Shown here piece after piece: positions 42,097-53,672 of a stretch of 64,000 nucleotides of DNA. The stretch lies in the NCBI GenBank assembly GCA_023213395.1, contig CM041465.1, positions 147,815,741-147,879,740 on the forward strand, read 5' to 3'. How positions within the stretch are numbered: the stretch's first letter is position 1; each line of letters starts with the position of its first letter. The DNA comes from Cycas panzhihuaensis (taxonomy: Eukaryota > Cycadophyta). The notes under the pieces are model-generated. The model saw only the letters and a list, made by a program, of their open reading frames with translations, did no database searches and was not told the origin of the DNA. The position numbers and the translations under genes are program-made.

Positions 42097-42298
42097 TGTT
42101 AGAATATAATGTTTTATCTTAAGAATATTAAATAAATGAGGCAATGTGTTTAAGACCTTCATTACATTTAATTCATATGTTTAATGTAATAACCATGTAA
42201 TGGTTACAAAGTCTGATGTATATAAAGGAGGTTTCCCTCCATTAATAATCAAGAGAGAGATTCCATTCTTTCCCACTGTTGAGGGTTTGATTTTTACA
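42097..42298 (+). repeat. Element C 3' LTR
   Basis: It starts TGTTAGAATATAATG and ends TTTTTACA, with TATATAAA at 42219-42226. Confidence 0.95.
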
Positions 42299-42968
42299 AT
42301 ACTCAATACTATAGTATATCTAATAAATAGGAGTTCAACACAAGCTTTGCATAAAGTCATGCTAGAAGAAGTCTGGACTAGACAAAAACCAAATGTAAGT
42401 AACCTCAAAGTTTTTGGTTGCAAGGTTTACGTTCATATACCAGATAAAAAACAAACTAAGCTTGATAGTAAAAGTATAGAATGAATAATAATAGGGTATA
42501 GCAACAAATCAAAGGTCTACAGATGCATAGATCCAAAAACCAATAAGATCTATGTTAGTAGAGATGTATTATTTGATCAAAGTCTTGAAAACAGTCAAAG
42601 AACATGTCAAAAGAGAAACACAATTAGAAACCTCTATTAGGCCAATATCAACTTCTTCAGATGAAGACTCTGAAATCACTTTAGAGATTATTGAGTCAAG
42701 CAGTGAAACTTTTGAAGCCAGGTCTCCAAGAAATAGTCAGGTTAGTCCTTCTATCAAAGAAAATATTCCAGAAGAAGGAGAGTAAAGGATTACATCAAAG
42801 GAACATGCTCATAAGAAGATACCAAATTGGTATTTCAAAATAATTGAGAAAACAAAAGGAAACGTGTTTTAGCACAGGACATGATCTAAAAAACATTAAG
42901 CACTGGCTTGTTTTGTTGAACCTGATACATATGAAGAGACAAGCCAACATTTTGAATGGAAAACAACA
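42299..42968 (+). pseudogene. Element E integrase C-terminus and linker
   Basis: This resumes the E frame after C: NTIVYLINRSSTQALHKVML, EEVWTRQKPNVSNLKVFGCK, VYVHIPDKKQTKLDSKSIE and IIIGYSNKSKVYRCIDPKTN with VSRDVLFD. An acidic Ser/Glu-rich linker with several stops follows. Confidence 0.92.
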
Positions 42969-44400
42969 ATGGATGCTGAAATAGCAATAATTACAAAAAA
43001 TGAAACCTGGGAGTTGGTTGAACCTCCTGCAAACAAACCCATTGTCAATTGCAAATGGGTATACAAGGTAAAAGAAAAATCCAATGGAGAATTTGAGAAA
43101 CATAAAGCAAGGTTAGTTGCTAAAGAATATACTCAAACCGCAGGTATAAATTATGAAGAAACATTCTCAGCAGTAGTCAAATTAAACACCATGAGAATAG
43201 TAATTGCTTTAGCTGCTCAACAAAATTGAAAACTATTTCAACTTGATGTTAAGAGTGCCTTCTTAAATGAGGATCTAAAAAATGAAGTATATATGTATCA
43301 ATATGAAGGCTATACAAAATCAAGACAAGAAAATTTAGTGTGCAAGTTAAAGAAATCCTTGTATGTGCTTAAACAAGCTCCAAGAGCATGCTATACAAAA
43401 TTAGATAAATATCTTGTTTACAATAACTTTCATAAGCGTGAGTCTAAACCCAGTTTGTATGTGAAATTCAATAAGGATCTGATAATTATAATAGTAGTGT
43501 ATGTAGATGATATGCTACTCACATGAAGTAATACAAACTCAATTGCGTCTATAAAGAACTAGTTAGAAAAAGTTTTTGAAATGACTAATCTTAGAATGTT
43601 GTATTATTACCTTGGAATTGAGGTAACTGAGTGAAAATATTATGTTACTTTATCTCAATCCAATTACATTAAGAATATGTAGAAAAAATTCAATATGAAA
43701 AATTGTAACAGGTGTGCCATACTTATGGAAACAGGTTGTGTGTTAAATCTTGATATAGATGGTCAGGTAATAAATGCGACCACATACAAGTAACTAGTTG
43801 GAAGTCTGATATATCTTACTGCTACAAGACCTAACATCTCTTATTCAGTTTGAGTAATTTCTAAATATATGTAAGAATCGAAGATATTACATTGAAATGC
43901 AACAAAGGGAATACTCAGATATTTGAAAGGAACAATAGATCTAGATTTGAATTATACAAGAGTTGATACTATGCAATTGACATATTATAGTGACTCAGAT
44001 TGGGCAGGATAAAACAAATAGAAAGTCAATAACAGATTACTCTTTCTCTTTGGAATCAGTAGTAATATTTTAGAGCAACAAAAAACAATCCACAATTGGC
44101 TTATCTTCCACTGAAGTTGAATACAAGTCAGCGGCAAGTGCATCTTGCGAAGTTTTGTTCAAATCAGATAATTATTAAAAGATTTGGGTTAAGAACATAA
44201 GATTCCTACTATTCTATTTTGTGACAATCGAAGCACAATCAAAATGATCAAAAATCCTATTCTTCATGCAAGAACAAAGCATATAGAGGTTCATCATTAT
44301 TTCATAAGAGAAAAGGTTCAAAACAAGGAGGTTGAATTGCTATATTGCATATTAGATGAGCAAATTGCTAAGTAAAGACAAGTTTCAATTCTTTAGAGAT
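42969..44400 (+). pseudogene. Element E RT and RNase H
   Basis: MDAEIAIITKNETWELVEPP, NCKWVYKVKEKSNGEFEKHK, LDVKSAFLNEDL, LKQAPRACYTKLDKYL and the intact catalytic VVYVDDMLLT followed by a TGA (about 43497-43526) are RT. RNase H shows VGSLIYLTATRPNISYS, YYSDSDWAG, LFCDNRSTIKMIKNPI, and HARTKHIEVHHYFIREKVQN. Stops are frequent. It ends about 40 bases before the LTR. Confidence 0.93.
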
Positions 44401-44424
44401 AAGTTTGGAATAGAATAGATTAAA

Positions 44425-44437
44425 CATTAAGAGATGG
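44425..44437 (+). promoter_or_regulatory. Polypurine tract of element E
   Basis: ACATTAAGAGATGG immediately precedes the 3' LTR. Confidence 0.82.
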
Positions 44438-44636
44438 TGTTAAGAGTAATGTTTTATCTATACATTATAATACTTCTCTAATATACTTTTATGGGGGTTA
44501 TGTGTCATTCCCTCTTCTCTCCACTTGTGACAAGTGGTGCACATTTGTTCAGCCATGTCCAACACTGATATAAATTGTATTGTATTTATAGAGGGTTCTC
44601 TCTCATTAATGAAATCAATCCATTGAGACTTTAACA
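44438..44636 (+). repeat. Element E 3' LTR
   Basis: A 199-bp copy of 32910-33108, starting TGTTAAGAGTAATG and ending TTTAACA, followed by TSD TAACC. Confidence 0.95.
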
Positions 44637-44641
44637 TAACC

Positions 44642-47469
44642 TAGCCGAAAAATATTTAAGAAAACTATTCAAATACCAAAAATTTAGAAATTCCCTTTAA
44701 AAACCTCATAGAAATAACCACTTAAAAATACTAAAACTTGGAAAAAGAAATGCAATGCTCTATAAACCCAAGAGAAATCCTTTCAACTCCAGAAATGCTT
44801 AGAAAAGACTAATTAAATTATAACCATGAAAAGAAACATTATAAACCCCAAATACTCTAATTTCATGAAAACAATATGTTTTTTCTAACAAGTCTATACT
44901 ACAATCATTTTTGTATATTTTTTAGGAGTAGGTATTTGGGAGCTAGCAAATTTTGTAGATGTGGCTTAAACTAGATCGTAATTTTAATTATTGAAAAAAT
45001 CATTGTAAATTTACGACATCCAAACTTCATGAAAATTATATATCCTACAAGCTTGTATACAAGTTAGGAGTCTGGCAATTGGAAAATAACACAATTTTCA
45101 AGTATGTTGTTGAAGTTAGGTTGTTACCATCTAAGTTCCTATGTGTTGCCAAGTTTTATTTGGCTCTCTCTTACATTATCTAGCTGGCATTTGCCATTCA
45201 TTGTTTTGTTTTTCCATTATTTCATTCTCCCACATAGGAGGATTACGTTTGACTTCATCAAGCTTAAAAACGTAGCTTCAATGTAGTTTTATTTGACCTT
45301 GACAGAGTCCTTGTCCCTATGTAAAAATCCCATTTATTCCTTATTTTATTGTTATGATTTCTAAATGCAAACTTGTTATTGCCCAAACAACATTGACCCT
45401 AGAAGGGTCATCGTTGCAAACTTCTACATCACTACAACCCTAAGGTTGGCAAGGAGTTCTGGCCCTACCACTTTGTCTTGTGTGATAGACATTGTTCTTG
45501 AGATTGCTTAACCTATGGGTTGGTACCATTAAGTCCTGTCACGACCAATATTAATGGGGTGCAGAGGAGGAAATTCTATTCCCTAGTTTTGATAGTATTT
45601 AGTTGCAGTTTTATAAGAAAATTTGCAAATTATATGCACAATTGTGAGATTTGTAAGGGGTTTTAAATGCACCCCTTGTTTTGGAATAAAACCTTGGTTT
45701 TGGGAAAGAGACAACTAGTTTGGAGAAGTCTTTTGAAAGAAACTCTAGACATAATTCTTGGCATGGGGAAAAGAATACTTGGTTTATAGCATATAAATTT
45801 TGGTTTACAATTCATAGTGATCGGTTCAAGACATATGGTGGTTAGCTTGAGCATACTACATGTTCAAGTAGAATGTTCTTAGGGGTTTTCAAAGCATAAA
45901 TATAAACCATGATAACTCATAATCTTTCACCCTTTAGGCCAACATATGCTTAAATAGAGAAAATACAATCAAAGACTTGGTAGCTTAAGAGGTCTATCAA
46001 AGATAGCTTTAATGCATACTCATTGTGCCTATTGCCTAGGGGCTGCCCCTATCTCTAATATTAACTCTCTTTTAAGAAGACAGTTAAGGGTTAAAATTCT
46101 TCAACCAACCCTCAATTATACAACATTAATTAATTAGATGTTGCATTGACCCTGAATTACCTAGCATGAATTAAAGTCACTTTAAAAATTATGTTACAAA
46201 TTATGTCACTCTAGACTTTAGACTTAGGCAATTATGTAGCCTAATATTAATCCCCCACTCTTTAAAGTGGTGCATTCCTACACAAGCAATGAGTGAAAAT
46301 TAGAATTAGTGGTTTGAATTAGAACCGATGGAGTGTTTATACTCTAAGATAGGGTTAATAGATGGCAAATAAAAAATAAATCAAATTAATATACCACATC
46401 CACCAATCTTCCTTGAACTCTTCAAGTTGTTCCATCTTGGGTTTAGAAGCTAAAATGAATGGAATAAAAATTTGCCATCTAAATTTTTGTGCGCTTTTCC
46501 ATGAACTTAGTCATTTAATCTAATATTCCCTCATTAATGCCACCACATCTTTGATCCAGAGTATTTTTACAAGCTCCTATGCTTTGGTCTTATGGCCTAC
46601 TCTTGCAATCCCTATATGAATGCTTGGTTCATTGGTTGACATGGATTTCATGTTCCTTCATTCGTTACAAGTTTCAACTACATTTAACATTCTTTCTCAT
46701 TAACTAACCCATAAACACACATTTGACTATTTTATTCCTTGTCCAAGCTTTCTTTTTTGGTTGAAAAACATGCTTTTATTGACAAGAAACACTACATATG
46801 ATTTATTACAAAAATGGTAGGGGAGAGAATGTCATCCCTTGCGACCCTTTGGATGATACATAAGGATACATTTAATCCTTTACTAGTGTATAAAAAGTAG
46901 AACTGCATTGCTAGCCTAGCTAGAGGGGCACACAAAATAGAAAAGGTTATCAAGTACTAAAGTTGGTCCCATCCATTGTTGACCTAAGCAGTTGGAGCAT
47001 ATCCCTCATATAATAAAACTATTTGTGGCCGACCTAATTAATTCGCTAACCCACCCCTTGTTTGGCCAACCTCCCTCTGGCTGACCCACTCCTAATTTAC
47101 TCTTCTATATATATGTCTCACCCAGCCTAGATAAAGGTAAGTTGTTTTTATGTAGGTCTATAGTTGGGTGTCCTTCTAGACAAGTGGAGGATGCCTCGCC
47201 TCAAAGAGTATAGGCATTCATAGTAGTGGATTCTCAGAGCTCTCTCCATGCGATGCTTGGGATTTTGGTGTTAGGGTCAAATAAGTATTACTCTCTCATG
47301 CCTGTACATTTGTCATTAGTTCTTTTATATTATTTAAGTTTGTGTGCAACACCTCATAACCATTGTTCCCTTTATTAGGGGGGTTTTCTCCAAGTGGTTG
47401 ATTAGCACCTAAAGATTTGAAATCTTGACTTGTATTTTTCTAATATGAGCACTAATCTATAACGTACAA
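44642..47469. other. Unassigned non-coding sequence
   Basis: About 2.8 kb with no gene, LTR pair or RNA seen. The segment 46740-46960 (TTTTATTGACAAGAAACACT and following) could be the 3' end of the minus-strand LINE that follows. A TATATATATG word with pyrimidine-rich surroundings is at about 47105. Confidence 0.4.
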
Positions 47470-48944
47470 GTAGATAACATAGACATTGTATCATTGGAGA
47501 GCTTCATAGTACACAATTTGTATTAAAAAAAGTTGCATTCCTGTGTTTCCAAATATAATATAGTATTTCAATTTAATTCATTTCCCAAGCATGGTAGAAT
47601 GTAGGTGAGAAATCACTATCGTACCCCAAAAGAGCAACATTTCATCCAAGTCCTTTGAGATAATTAGTCTAGTGTACATTTGGAATAAATCTCATTATGA
47701 TTTCTCTAATGAGCACCGCCAAAAGAGATGTATGAGATTTTTGGTTTGCCCAAAGAAGGTACACATCACATTCATGTGACCCAACTTGGCTAATCTAGCT
47801 CTAACAAGAAATTTACTATTGATCAGTGACTAGGCGAAGAATACCTTCTTGGATTGAAGCAAGTCCCGCCTACATACCAACATTTGAATTCTTCTTGGTC
47901 ATGTTTGTTCACCACATTCAATATTCCAAATCTTGTTTAATTTGTGAGAGATCTAGCTACCTTATGCAAGAAGCCTATACACATACAAGATAGAGTATTT
48001 AATGAATGAATTGGTTTGATGCTATGCTTAGTTTTATAACCAAATGGGACCTACTTTGTGGCCAAGTTTGGTAATTGAGTTGCAAGATAACAAGTCTAGA
48101 TTTCTTCAATGATGTACCTTTCAAAACTTTGATCTTAATTTCCTATTTGACAATTATGCATGTCTTCAACCATTCTCTGGCTTGGTTGTATAGTTGATTG
48201 ATGGTCAAAAGGCTTTTTTTGTTCAACATTTTGGTTTCAAACCAGGATTGTTTTCCCAAGCAAATACCATCCTTCAAGAACATAGGAGATCACCATATGG
48301 AGCATTCTCTAAAAGATACCCTTTTTAGGTTTATCCCCTCACCGCACTAGTAATTTTTTATAGTCTTTCGAAGCACTCCATGTAGATTTGAAAATTGGAG
48401 AACGAAACACGTTGATAAGTATTGGAGTGACTAGACTTATGAGCAGTGAGAGTGAAATTCCATTGAGAGATTGCTCTAAGTTGTGTTAGACTAATATCTT
48501 TTAGGCCTCATCACCTTTTTTGGTCCTGACCAACCACTTGGCACATAGAGCACACCCTTATAGTTTGACATCGATCAAACCTAATCCTTTATTTGCCTTG
48601 CTCCTAAAATAGAATTGTTAGTTGACATGGTTGAAGCCTTTTCTACCTTACTTCGAGGATTACAAGAATGGTTTGAGTAGTTTCACTAGGTGCTCATGAA
48701 TTGTATTAGAGGGCACCCAACACAAAGATGACTCACACATGGTAGCCAACACCTTGAAGCACACTTAGACCTTACTATTCAAGGAAAGGAATTTAGAAGA
48801 CCAATAGGTAAGTTTCTTTTCCACTCTATTAGTCACACTCTTCCACATCTCTATTAGAGAAGGACCAAACCCAAAAGGAATCCTTAAGAATTTAAATATC
48901 TCACCAAGTTTGATCCAAAACCATTCAAATCCCCTAACCAATTG
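47470..48944 (-). pseudogene. LINE RT C-terminal half and downstream ORF2
   Basis: On the minus strand from about 48935: FEWFWIKLGEIFKFLRIPFG, SLIEMWKSVTNRVEKKLTYW and SSKFLSLNSKVLV, a signature of plant L1-type LINE ORF2 after the RT catalytic centre. Further left are SSKGRKGFNHVN-like and KANKGLGLIDVKL sequences, the usual post-RT block, in several frames. LINEs copy RNA by target-primed reverse transcription. The reading frame is cut at 48944 by the LTR of J; the rest is at 56803-57898. Confidence 0.82.
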
Positions 48945-49397
48945 TGTGGTGATACCCATAGAAAATACATCCACACTAAAATAAGTCAAAAAATAATAGC
49001 TCAATGAAGATAATATGAGCAATTTATAATGATATCAAATTTGCATATAAAATAATAGCTCATAGTATCAAATATACAACCAAAGATACTGCTCAAAATA
49101 ATAGATATCAGATGAAGCTTTAATAATAGATGAAAGATCATAGTAATGGCCATCTTCGAGGTGAGGGTTTCCTTCTAAATAGCACAACAATGCCTCGATG
49201 GCTTCAAGGCATTAGTCTAGATCAAATATCGAATTATCCAAGTTGTTCTACAAATGAATAATACTCCCTATTTGTAGCTCTATGTTTACTCTGTCTAAAA
49301 ATTGACTTCTTCACTCTCCTTAAAATACCAACTTCACATTAATGATATTGTCTTCTTTTTCCAAAGAAATTGACTTTGCATAATTAGGAATGTAACA
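48945..49397 (-). repeat. Element J 3' LTR
   Basis: It starts TGTGGTGATACCCATAG and ends ATGTAACA. The TATA box (minus strand CTACAAATAGG, 49267-49277) carries one change from the CTATAAATAGG of the other LTR. It matches 55962-56322 plus 56691-56802. Confidence 0.85.
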
Positions 49398-49412
49398 ACT
49401 CCCTTCCCCTTA
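49398..49412 (-). promoter_or_regulatory. Polypurine tract of element J
   Basis: The minus strand reads AAGGGGAAGGGAGT against the LTR. Confidence 0.85.
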
Positions 49413-50172
49413 AAATACTTCATCCTCAAAGTATGGGTAGTTACTTGTGGAAGTTGCTTGGCCCATGCCTTAAACATGTTCTTCATTCCTCCGTTTGCTA
49501 AGTCTTTTATTTTGTAGAAATTTGGTCCAATTTATGCCTTCTATTAGAGATTCTTGACCTATAACTTGGATCTGTAGATGTTTGTGTTTAGGACCTAATG
49601 CATGTTGTGTCTTTCTCTATACAGACATGATCCTGGGACCTATGTAGGGATGATGGAACTTGGCCAAAATCTTATTTTGTGGTTATACATTTTGTCCTTG
49701 ATATCGCTCAAGAGATGAGGGGTGTTGAGAATATTGTGAGAGTTTTGTAGTGAAGTAATAATGTGACTTTGGGAGCTCAAGGAAAAAGTGGTCATAGGGG
49801 TCGTATAATGGTGATTGCATAATGCAAAACAGAATGGGAGAAGTGGGGTTCACTGAGGGGGTTAGCAATAAATTTGTAAGCATGGGAAACTGAGCCATAA
49901 TAGTTATAAATTAAGAGGGTTATAAGGGGTTTGTTGTACAACTACGACTCTTAGGGAAATAGGATGGATGCAGGATTAGTGATAGGCACTCTTTATGGGA
50001 AAGAGGCTTTGGTAGAGGTTTAGAGATGGGGGTAGGACTAGATAAAATAATGAAACAAAAAAATGTTGGGTACCTAGAAGTGTGGAAGGTTGGGACAGAT
50101 AAGATGAGGTTGATAAGATGGAAGGATAATTTTTAAACTAGAAGGTGAAACATCATGAGGGGAGAATGGAAG
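49413..50172 (-). other. Element J interior, LTR-proximal
   Basis: Non-coding. It is diverged but collinear with 50658-51510 of J': the CAAAGTATGGGTAGTTACTTG block, the GTTATACATTTTGT block, and the GATAGGCACTCTTTATGGGA and GAGGGGAGAATGGAAG blocks occur in the same order in both. Confidence 0.6.
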
Positions 50173-50877
50173 TGTAGTGAGCTCAACTCTCATACAACAA
50201 AGATGATCACATTCACAATAGATAATTGATATATTCACATAAGAAGTCTCCATAATAATAATTGAACAAACATACAACTCACTCATCTAATAGGGTTCCA
50301 ACAATGACATACAATACATAGTCTATATAATAATCATAACAATAATGGAAATAATAATAATTGATAATAGAACTTGATATAATGCCCTACAATATTAATG
50401 CCCTTTGAGTCAAGGGATGTCCTCCAATTTGGCATAGTGTGCCCTAATGGCACAAGGCCATTCTTCCATACAATATTGAATTCTCCAAGATGATCACAAA
50501 TGACTAAGGCTCCCCTATTTATAACCTTATTTTTCTCTCTAAACCAACTACTAATTCTTTCTTAAAAAACTAACTTCATAATATATTAAATAATAATTCT
50601 TCCTTAATCCTCTAAAAATCGACTTCGCCTGTGCCTTTAGAATGTAGGAACATAACAACTCTCCCCTTCATGAAATACTTCACCCTTGAAGTATGGGTAG
50701 TTACTTGTAGCGCTATTTGGTCTAAAGTTTGACCAATTTTTCCACCACTTGCCAAGTCCTATATGTCATATAAATTTGATCTAGTCTTGCGCATTCTGTT
50801 GGGAATTGTTCACATGTACCTGGGACCATGTATTGGATCTTGTCCTGTATTAAAGTGATCCTAGAACCCATGTGGTG

Positions 50878-51877
50878 CCCTAGATGCTTGGCATTGGTCT
50901 TGTTTTGTGTTTATACATTTTGTTCACTGATGACATGGCTTATGGAATGAGAGGTGATTAGAATACTAAGAAAATTTGTGGGGAGGGTTGTGATAGAGTT
51001 TGGAAAAGAATTGATCATGAAGATCATAAAGTGATTATTGTTTAGCATAAGAGGTGGGGTTCTAAGGGAAGATCAACCATAGATTTAAAGGCATAGAAAA
51101 TAGGAATGGAAGAGATAAACTGTAGGAAGTATATGAGGTTTGGAAATTGATTCAAATAGTAATTTGGGTTAATAAGGTGTTCATTGAATCGTTAGAATTT
51201 TCAATGGAAAAAGATAGATGCAGAACTAGGGATAGATGCTCTTTATGGGAGAAATATTTTAATGGTGGTTTAGAAACAATGGTAGAATTATATGAGTGAA
51301 TTAGTGATAGGTGCTCTTTATGGGAAAAATATTTTAATGGGTGCTCAGAGACAAGGGTAGGACTATATGTAGGACCTAATGGAAAAAAATAATGTTGGTG
51401 GTATAGAATTGTGGGTAGTTAGAACAAACTAAATGAGTTATTAGAAGGGCTAATTATCGTATTAGGTGATGAAACCTGATGAAGGGAGGATGGAAGGGTT
51501 AGAACATTCTACTGAGGAAAGTTACTAGGGAATGATGAAACATACAAATAGAGAGTTGAATTAAGGTTGTGAAGAGGGATTGGAATTTGTCTTATGAAGA
51601 ATATGGAGTTTAGGGGATTAGGGGTTTGGGCAACTATGGGACAAGTGGAAGAGGGTTATTGTACAACTATTGAGCATGGAAATGAGAGAGGACAAATGAA
51701 ACTACTAAATGAAATGTGCATGTGCAAAATAAGCTAAAGAATCATGTTAAGTACTTTATGGGATTCGCCTAGTTGCTTGGCTTCTTCTGCATCTTGCTGA
51801 AGCTCTTCCTCAATCTCATCCTCGGTCTCAACTAGAATCTCATTGGACTCTTCTACCTTATGATCGACCATGATTTT
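50878..51877. repeat. 1-kb dispersed repeat, copy 2
   Basis: About 95 % identical by eye to 38291-39280, with the same left start CCCTAGATGCTTGG and the same 75-bp internal tandem pair (51231 and 51306). Its last 150 bases encode on the minus strand an acidic segment (DHKVEESNEILVETEDEIEE). A third, more diverged piece is at about 52790-53075. Confidence 0.88.
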
Positions 51878-52330
51878 CCCCTATTTTATGTCTTCAAGAT
51901 TGTGGTGTTGTCCCTTCTGAATCAGTTCCTCTTCTGTTCTTGGAAGGACTCCTGGATTTGTCTATCCAAGGTTGGTTCTTCATCTCCTCTGAACATGTCT
52001 ACTTGTTTCAGTTCTTTGGCATCTTCACACTGATCGTGCACCTGTGTTTTCTCTTCTTCCATTTGTTCATCCACTTCCTTCACCTTTTTGGCCTCTTTAA
52101 AGTTCTTATGCACCTACTTCCATCAGTCAATGTCTACTTTAAAAGAAGCTTGAAAATAATACAAATTGCATGGAAATATTTTTCTGCCATAACTAAACCA
52201 ATTAATAAACTAATCAAGAGCCTCTCCTCTCAAGTATTGATCAACACATGGAACATGCATTTCAAACTCTATATCTGGTCAGATTACACAATACTTGTGA
52301 CCTGTTGAAGCCATTGCATAACTAACATGC
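51878..52330 (-). pseudogene. Gypsy-type gag relic in J'
   Basis: Minus-strand pieces in several frames match 26370-26810: a start like MQWLQQV, an LISLLIG/YFHAI region corresponding to WFINWF and FHIATHQWKQ, and a Lys/Glu-rich tail KVKEVDEQMEEEKTQVHDQC. It supports a Ty3/gypsy affinity for J', though pol was not found. Confidence 0.5.
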
Positions 52331-52784
52331 TTCCTCTAGGGGAGAAGTTTGGGACATCAAAAAATTTTACCTTTAAGCGCATCCTTTCTAGACTTTTTGT
52401 TAATAACCCATTTTTCTTCTAGATTTAATATAGCTACAACTTCATGGGTTCAATTCTACACCATGCAATAGTCAAAACTATCATATAGACCACCCAAAAC
52501 GATCGTCTTTGAACTAGGATTCCAACAGTTTAAACAACACTACAATCTATTACCCGTAGCTTGAATTATGGATGAAAGTGTCCATGTATCATGTTTGAAA
52601 AGTGAACTAAAAAAATAAAATTAAATAGAAGATTTTTTTTTTTAAAAGTAGCCCCTTTTAAGATTTTGCCCCTAGTCACTTAAAAATCACCATGTGACCA
52701 CCTACTAATTGACTAGAGGATAATTCTTCCTTAATACTCTAAAAATTGACTTCACATGTTCTTTTAGAATTTAGGAACATAATA

Positions 52785-53293
52785 TTGAAGCTTAGAGCCT
52801 CTTGGTGAGGAAATTCTCTAGGGGTGAAGAAGGGTACAAGCTGTGAAAATAGCTACAGTTGTGAAAAGGGACTAAGATTCCTGCTATGAAGAATCTAGAG
52901 TTAAGGGCCTTAGGAGTTTGGATAGTTGAAGGATAACGGAAAGAGGTTTTCATTATCATTACTAAGCATGGAAATAAAAGAGAAGAAAGAAACTACCAAA
53001 ATAAATGTGCTTGTGCAAAACAAAATCAAGAACGATGTCAAATCCCTTGTTGGATTTGCTGAACTACATGAATGCTTTGTCACTACATGAGGGGTACAAA
53101 GATTGAAAAGTATGGACTAGATATGGAACTTCTCTTTGAAGGAAAAGTTCTTGATTGATTCTTTACATGGGATATAAATCAAAAAATACTCTAATGGTTG
53201 GTCATGGTTTCGAATTGCATTTTTCACAAAATGTGGCCAGTGGAAACAAGACAAAGGAATTCAAAATAACTTAGTCCAAAAAGGGCCAGAAGA
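52785..53293. other. Element J interior after J'
   Basis: 52790-53075 is a diverged copy of the last third of the 1-kb repeat (GAAGAATCTAGAGTTAAGGG against GAAGAATATGGAGTTTAGGG). The remainder is unassigned. Confidence 0.55.
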
Positions 53294-53658
53294 TGTTGGG
53301 TAGTGTTAACCGATGCAAATATTAAATTGTTGTAGCTACCTATTTGATGTACACTAGGAGGTCATAGCGTACACACTTTATGTAATTAGTCATTGATTAA
53401 TTAAGTAGCTTTTGTATTGTGATTAGACAACCAAGTGGTGATATGCATTATAAATACATATTGGTTTAACATAATACAATTGGAAGTGGTCATTTCTCAC
53501 AAGTAGCTTATGTTATATGTTTGTACATATTATTCCTTATTTACTCACCTGCTTTTTCTTTAATATTTCATAGTCTTGTATGATCTTGGACTTGTGTTGG
53601 CATACATGTTTATGGATTGGTATAAGAGATAATTGTGTGCCTATTTTATTTCTTTTCA
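53294..53658 (+). repeat. Unrelated LTR (5' LTR-like), plus strand
   Basis: The end TTTTCA is followed after two bases by a PBS. A TATA box TTATAAATA is at about 53448-53457. The start TGTTGGGTAG is my best guess; TGTTAACC at 53303 is an alternative. No second copy is seen in the window. Confidence 0.6.
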
Positions 53659-53660
53659 TA

Positions 53661-53672
53661 TGGTATTAGAGC
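53661..53672 (+). promoter_or_regulatory. Primer-binding site
   Basis: TGGTATTAGAGC, the same C to T variant of the initiator-Met PBS as in family B, but beside a different LTR. Confidence 0.8.

Larger units (their letters stand above)
36144..42298 (+). mobile_element. Element C: Ty1/copia nested in integrase of E
   Basis: C has two LTRs of exactly 202 bp (36144-36345 and 42097-42298), a degenerate PBS, gag, protease, integrase, RT, RNase H and a PPT, plus a 1.35-kb foreign insert (38291 to about 39645) replacing the GAG-pre-integrase region. Flanks ATAGT (36139-36143) and ATACT (42299-42303) form a TSD with one mismatch. LTRs differ at about 21 of 202 positions by eye, less than those of its host E. 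It belongs to the same lineage as E. Confidence 0.94.
32910..44636 (+). mobile_element. Element E: Ty1/copia with nested copia C
   Basis: E has two 199-bp LTRs (32910-33108, 44438-44636), a PBS, a leader, gag, protease, integrase, RT, RNase H and PPT, all on the plus strand. TAACC flanks it at 32905-32909 and 44637-44641, a perfect 5-bp TSD. Integrase is split at 36143/42299 by element C. Without C the element is about 5.6 kb. The LTRs differ at about 25 of 199 positions by eye. Every domain contains stops. Confidence 0.96.
50173..52784 (-). mobile_element. Element J': nested relative of J
   Basis: The 3' LTR is 50173-50657 (TGTAGTGAGC to CATAACA, TATA box TTATAAATAGG at 50515-50526), with PPT AAGGGGAGAGT on its right. 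Only about the last 65 bp of the other LTR remain (52720-52784: ATTCTTCCTTAAT, AAAAATTGACTTC, TTTAGGAACATAATA). Flanks GGAAG (50168-50172) and about TGAAG (52786-52790) suggest a TSD. Inside are the 1-kb dispersed repeat and a gypsy-type gag relic. Confidence 0.7.

Noticed and set aside
45104-45286. 60-codon ORF with hydrophobic residues
   Set aside because: No homologue recognised and typical of T-rich DNA; not enough for a gene call.
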